From positions 901,638-965,637 of the forward strand of contig BJOX01000058.1 of assembly GCA_009731375.1 (NCBI GenBank): a DNA stretch of 64,000 nucleotides. Direction: 5' to 3'. The notes under the pieces were generated by a model. That model made no database searches and was not told the origin of the DNA. It saw nothing but the letters and a program-made list of their open reading frames with translations. This document shows, one piece after another, positions 61,273-64,000 of the stretch. How positions within the stretch are numbered: position 1 is the stretch's first letter; each line of letters opens with the position of its first letter. Both the position numbers and the translations under genes were made by a program. The DNA comes from Paulinella micropora. Taxonomy: Eukaryota > Cercozoa > Imbricatea > Euglyphida.

Positions 61273-64000
61273 TCACTGCCTTCGTCGTCTGGCGCGGATT
61301 TCTTTGCCTGGTGGAGGACCACCAACAAAAGTCAGATCGAACTTTGACTGTTCGAGAATGTCCCAGATCTTATTAGGGATTCCGCCCAACGATAATTCAA
61401 AAGGGACATCAAGCACTCCTCTTGGCAGTGTCTGAATGGTCCACGCAGTGTAATCCTTGTCTCTGGGAGTAATTGTATCATCCCATGTCTCGAGACTTTT
61501 TGCGTCTTTATATACTGGCAGATAATGTCTTGCCTTTGGATCCTCAACCGGGTCCATACTTCTCCAGAACTGGAGTATCGGTTGTACTATCTTTGCGGCT
61601 GATGATATTTTGAGTGTCCGTGTGACACGCATCTGTCGTGGGACCGCCACGACCCGCATCAAGTATAAGTCTGAGAGAGTGTCATCAGCGACATGTTGTT
61701 CCGCTGGTCTCATCAGATAGAAAACATTTTTCACCCATGCGATGGTTGCTATCGCATCGCCTTCCTTCCATCGCTCATGGACAATCTCAACGTTGCCCGC
61801 GTTTGGGTCAGTGTCCGTCCCCTCCTCCTCCTGGTGGACGTCCTTTGATCTCATCGACCTCATCGCCTTCCTCGGTTGGTCGTTGATAAGATCATTCCGC
61901 GCTCTCCTTAGCTGCGCCTCTGTGATCTTCTCCTTCTTTCCGCTATGCTCTCGCGGAGACTTGGACTGAGTCCCCACCGCGCTTATGCGGTCAGTCTTCT
62001 CCTTGCTGTCCACCTCACTCTCCTCCTTCTCAGCTATCGGTGCCCGATAAGCATCGTCTTGGTCTATGCCAGCCTCCTTGTGGATGGGCGGCACCTCTTT
62101 GAAATCATCCTTCATCCGTTTTAACGCCTCCTCAACGGATTCATCTTCCAGTAAGAAGGGATCATACTTAATCAGCCTTCTTACATTCACAATTTGCACC
62201 TTCCCTCTACCCCTGATCTTGTAATTCAGAGGTCCCGTCTGTTCCATAATCTGATAAGGTCCTTTCCAGTGAGTGAACAGCTTAGAGCTGACTCCCTTCG
62301 GGACTTGAGGATGGTACAATAGTACAATATCCCCGACCTGGAACTTGATCTGATCCAAGTGCGCTTGTCGCACCCCTTCAGCATCAGTCTTTCGGCGCTC
62401 CGCCTCTCTATGCGCCCTGACTATTTGTTCCGCCTCCATCTTCACTCTAAGTCTCATCCCAAACAACTCATCCGCATCCGCCCAAGTGTCTTTTGGGTGA
62501 AGGAGCGAAGTCGGGATATCAGGCTCACGCCCATATACTAACTGATATGGCGAGATTGAGCTCTTCGAGCCTCCTAACGCCGTAGAGGGTAGACAGTTCA
62601 TTGCAAACGCAAATGATGGTGCTGCCTCGACCCATGCTCTTTGATTCTCCTTCTTCGTGCAATACATCTTTAGCGAGGCTTTGAGGGGTCTGTGTACCCG
62701 CTCGATTTTCCCATTTGCTCGCGGGTTATAGGCAGTAACATATTGCCATTTCATCCCGTAATACTTAGATAGTTTGTCGATGACCTCGTTATTAAAGTCC
62801 GAGCCTCGATCAGAACATATCTTTCTTGGTACTCCGATCTGTGAGATGATCCTATCGATCAGCGCCTCGGCCGTCGTCTTGCCGGTAACGTCTTTGACAG
62901 GGATGATCCACACATAGTTGGTGGCTCTGTCAATAGCCGTAAGGAGGTATTTGTAACCATCCTTCGATTCTGGGAAAGGTCCCACATGATCAATGTGTAT
63001 AAACTCAAACATCCCCGCATGAAGAGGAAATTCGCCAATCAGGCCGAAATTTGCCTTCAGTGGTGTTTTGTTTATCTTGCACGGGATGCATGCATCCACC
63101 GCCTGATCTATCTCCTCCTTCATCTTCTTCCACCAGAATCGCCTCGCTACGAACATATGAGTTCGTTGTCGACCCGGATGCGCCAAAAGTGGGCAATTGT
63201 GGGCTGCGACAAATATAAATCGTCTCAGACTCTCCGGTACCCAAAGGGTCCATTTGTCCGGCTGTGACGCATAGCGACCGTGAAGGCCCTTGTACCACAG
63301 TAGACCATCTCTCCATCCCATCTCCTTCATCTGATCTTTGATCGCTTTCGTCATCCGTAGCTCATCCGGGTTCTGATATAACTGTATCAGTTCTTTAAAC
63401 TCCGGATCTTGAGCCTGTTGTTGCCTCCATGCGGTAGGCGAGGCTATATGGATAGTACCATCTTCTAGCCGTACCCCGATTCTTTCCGGGTCATCGTCTA
63501 GGTCACTTCTCCGCTCTTGAGGAGGCTCCGCATAAACTTCCTGCGTCTCCTCTTCCTCTCTTATGTTCGCCTTCGCATTCTCATATACCTCATAGGACCA
63601 CTCAGCGTCCTCCTGGGTATGTAGCTCACAACATATCCCGTGATCCGGGCCTTGTGGACTGTACCGTAGACCTGTGCGGTCATATCGGACTCCACTCGCC
63701 ATCTCCATCGCCTCAATGTGGCTGACCTCATACACCTTGTCAGTGGACAAGTCTTCCATCTCCACCGTGGACACCAACGCCGATACTTCTGAGTTAAACT
63801 CTAGCCTAGAGAGGCTATCAGCGACCACATTTCGCTTTCCCGGTAGATGGACCATTGTAAAATCGAAACAAGACAAGAACGCTTGCCACCGCGCCAGCCG
63901 TCCCGTCTGTTCATGATTCATCAACCATAACAGGTTATGATGATCAGTTCTGACAGTAAATTGAGGTCCTCCCCACAAATACTCTCTGAGCCTCTTGAGG
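61273..64000 (-). CDS. pol: Ty3-type pol of element 2 (RNase H, integrase, C-terminal domain), partial
   Basis: One uninterrupted frame of about 908 codons enters from the right edge and ends at 61273. It starts within RNase H (VRTDHHNLLWLM, then VVADSLSRLEF). Numbering from codon 63978, the integrase zinc site is H260, H267, C297, C300. The catalytic triad is D330 (FIHIDHVGP), D390 (CSDRGSDF) and E426 (NGKIERVHR), with exactly 35 residues between the last two. GPY/F lies near 571-575 (WKGPYQIM). A charged linker and then a domain of about 155 residues follow (from ERWKEGDAIATIAW to LPRGVLDVPFEL and FDLTFVGG), shared with element 1. It is related to element 1 but intact here, so probably younger. 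The reverse transcriptase and gag are outside the window. Confidence 0.95.
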   Translation of the reverse strand, partial: LKRLREYLWGGPQFTVRTDHHNLLWLMNHEQTGRLARWQAFLSCFDFTMVHLPGKRNVVADSLSRLEFNSEVSALVSTVEMEDLSTDKVYEVSHIEAMEMASGVRYDRTGLRYSPQGPDHGICCELHTQEDAEWSYEVYENAKANIREEEETQEVYAEPPQERRSDLDDDPERIGVRLEDGTIHIASPTAWRQQQAQDPEFKELIQLYQNPDELRMTKAIKDQMKEMGWRDGLLWYKGLHGRYASQPDKWTLWVPESLRRFIFVAAHNCPLLAHPGRQRTHMFVARRFWWKKMKEEIDQAVDACIPCKINKTPLKANFGLIGEFPLHAGMFEFIHIDHVGPFPESKDGYKYLLTAIDRATNYVWIIPVKDVTGKTTAEALIDRIISQIGVPRKICSDRGSDFNNEVIDKLSKYYGMKWQYVTAYNPRANGKIERVHRPLKASLKMYCTKKENQRAWVEAAPSFAFAMNCLPSTALGGSKSSISPYQLVYGREPDIPTSLLHPKDTWADADELFGMRLRVKMEAEQIVRAHREAERRKTDAEGVRQAHLDQIKFQVGDIVLLYHPQVPKGVSSKLFTHWKGPYQIMEQTGPLNYKIRGRGKVQIVNVRRLIKYDPFLLEDESVEEALKRMKDDFKEVPPIHKEAGIDQDDAYRAPIAEKEESEVDSKEKTDRISAVGTQSKSPREHSGKKEKITEAQLRRARNDLINDQPRKAMRSMRSKDVHQEEEGTDTDPNAGNVEIVHERWKEGDAIATIAWVKNVFYLMRPAEQHVADDTLSDLYLMRVVAVPRQMRVTRTLKISSAAKIVQPILQFWRSMDPVEDPKARHYLPVYKDAKSLETWDDTITPRDKDYTAWTIQTLPRGVLDVPFELSLGGIPNKIWDILEQSKFDLTFVGGPPPGKEIRARRRRQ

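Overview
This is a nuclear scaffold from a eukaryote, most likely a protist with a microsatellite-rich genome. The evidence is a 20-exon GT-AG gene for a mitochondrial protein, two Ty3-type LTR retrotransposons, tRNA-derived SINEs, and huge tri- and tetranucleotide arrays. I cannot name the species. Several gaps (10 N or longer) sit inside repeats, and one 10-N gap joins two near-identical 1,063-bp blocks, so parts of the assembly are doubtful.

1-12 kb is GC-rich and intronless. It carries a partial leftward gene, a T1/BTB-domain protein, a truncated ORF after a gap, a CoiA-like protein with a duplicated nuclease-like half, and a secreted protein with a predicted seven-bladed propeller. Two palindromic (foldback-like) repeats, each with 31-bp minisatellite arms and a central spacer of about 240 bp, lie between these genes. 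The gene style recalls large DNA viruses, but nothing here proves a viral origin.

12-18.9 kb is AT-rich and looks like part of an integrated Polinton-like virus or virophage-like element. It holds a fiber-like protein ending in an S74-type chaperone domain, a lysine-rich coiled-coil protein, a DUF5754-like small protein, a small Cys-rich protein, a DNA methyltransferase flanked by 27-bp direct repeats, and a retroviral-type integrase. No capsid, packaging ATPase, protease or polymerase gene is in the window.

19.4-30.4 kb is a full-length Ty3-type retrotransposon on the minus strand. It has two 483-bp LTRs, a polypurine tract, gag with a CCCH zinc finger, and pol broken by frameshifts and a stop. 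A second related element, with an uninterrupted pol, runs off the right edge (61.3-64 kb).

30.4-40 kb is mostly simple repeats with SINE copies and short dispersed repeats.

40.0-58.9 kb is the main surprise: one gene for mitochondrial peptide chain release factor 1, rebuilt here as 20 exons (27-115 nt, last 110 nt) and 411 codons plus stop, with PVT and GGQ motifs. Most of its 19 introns are expanded microsatellites. Many repeat units start at the splice donor or supply the acceptor, and fragments of neighbouring exons have been copied into the arrays.
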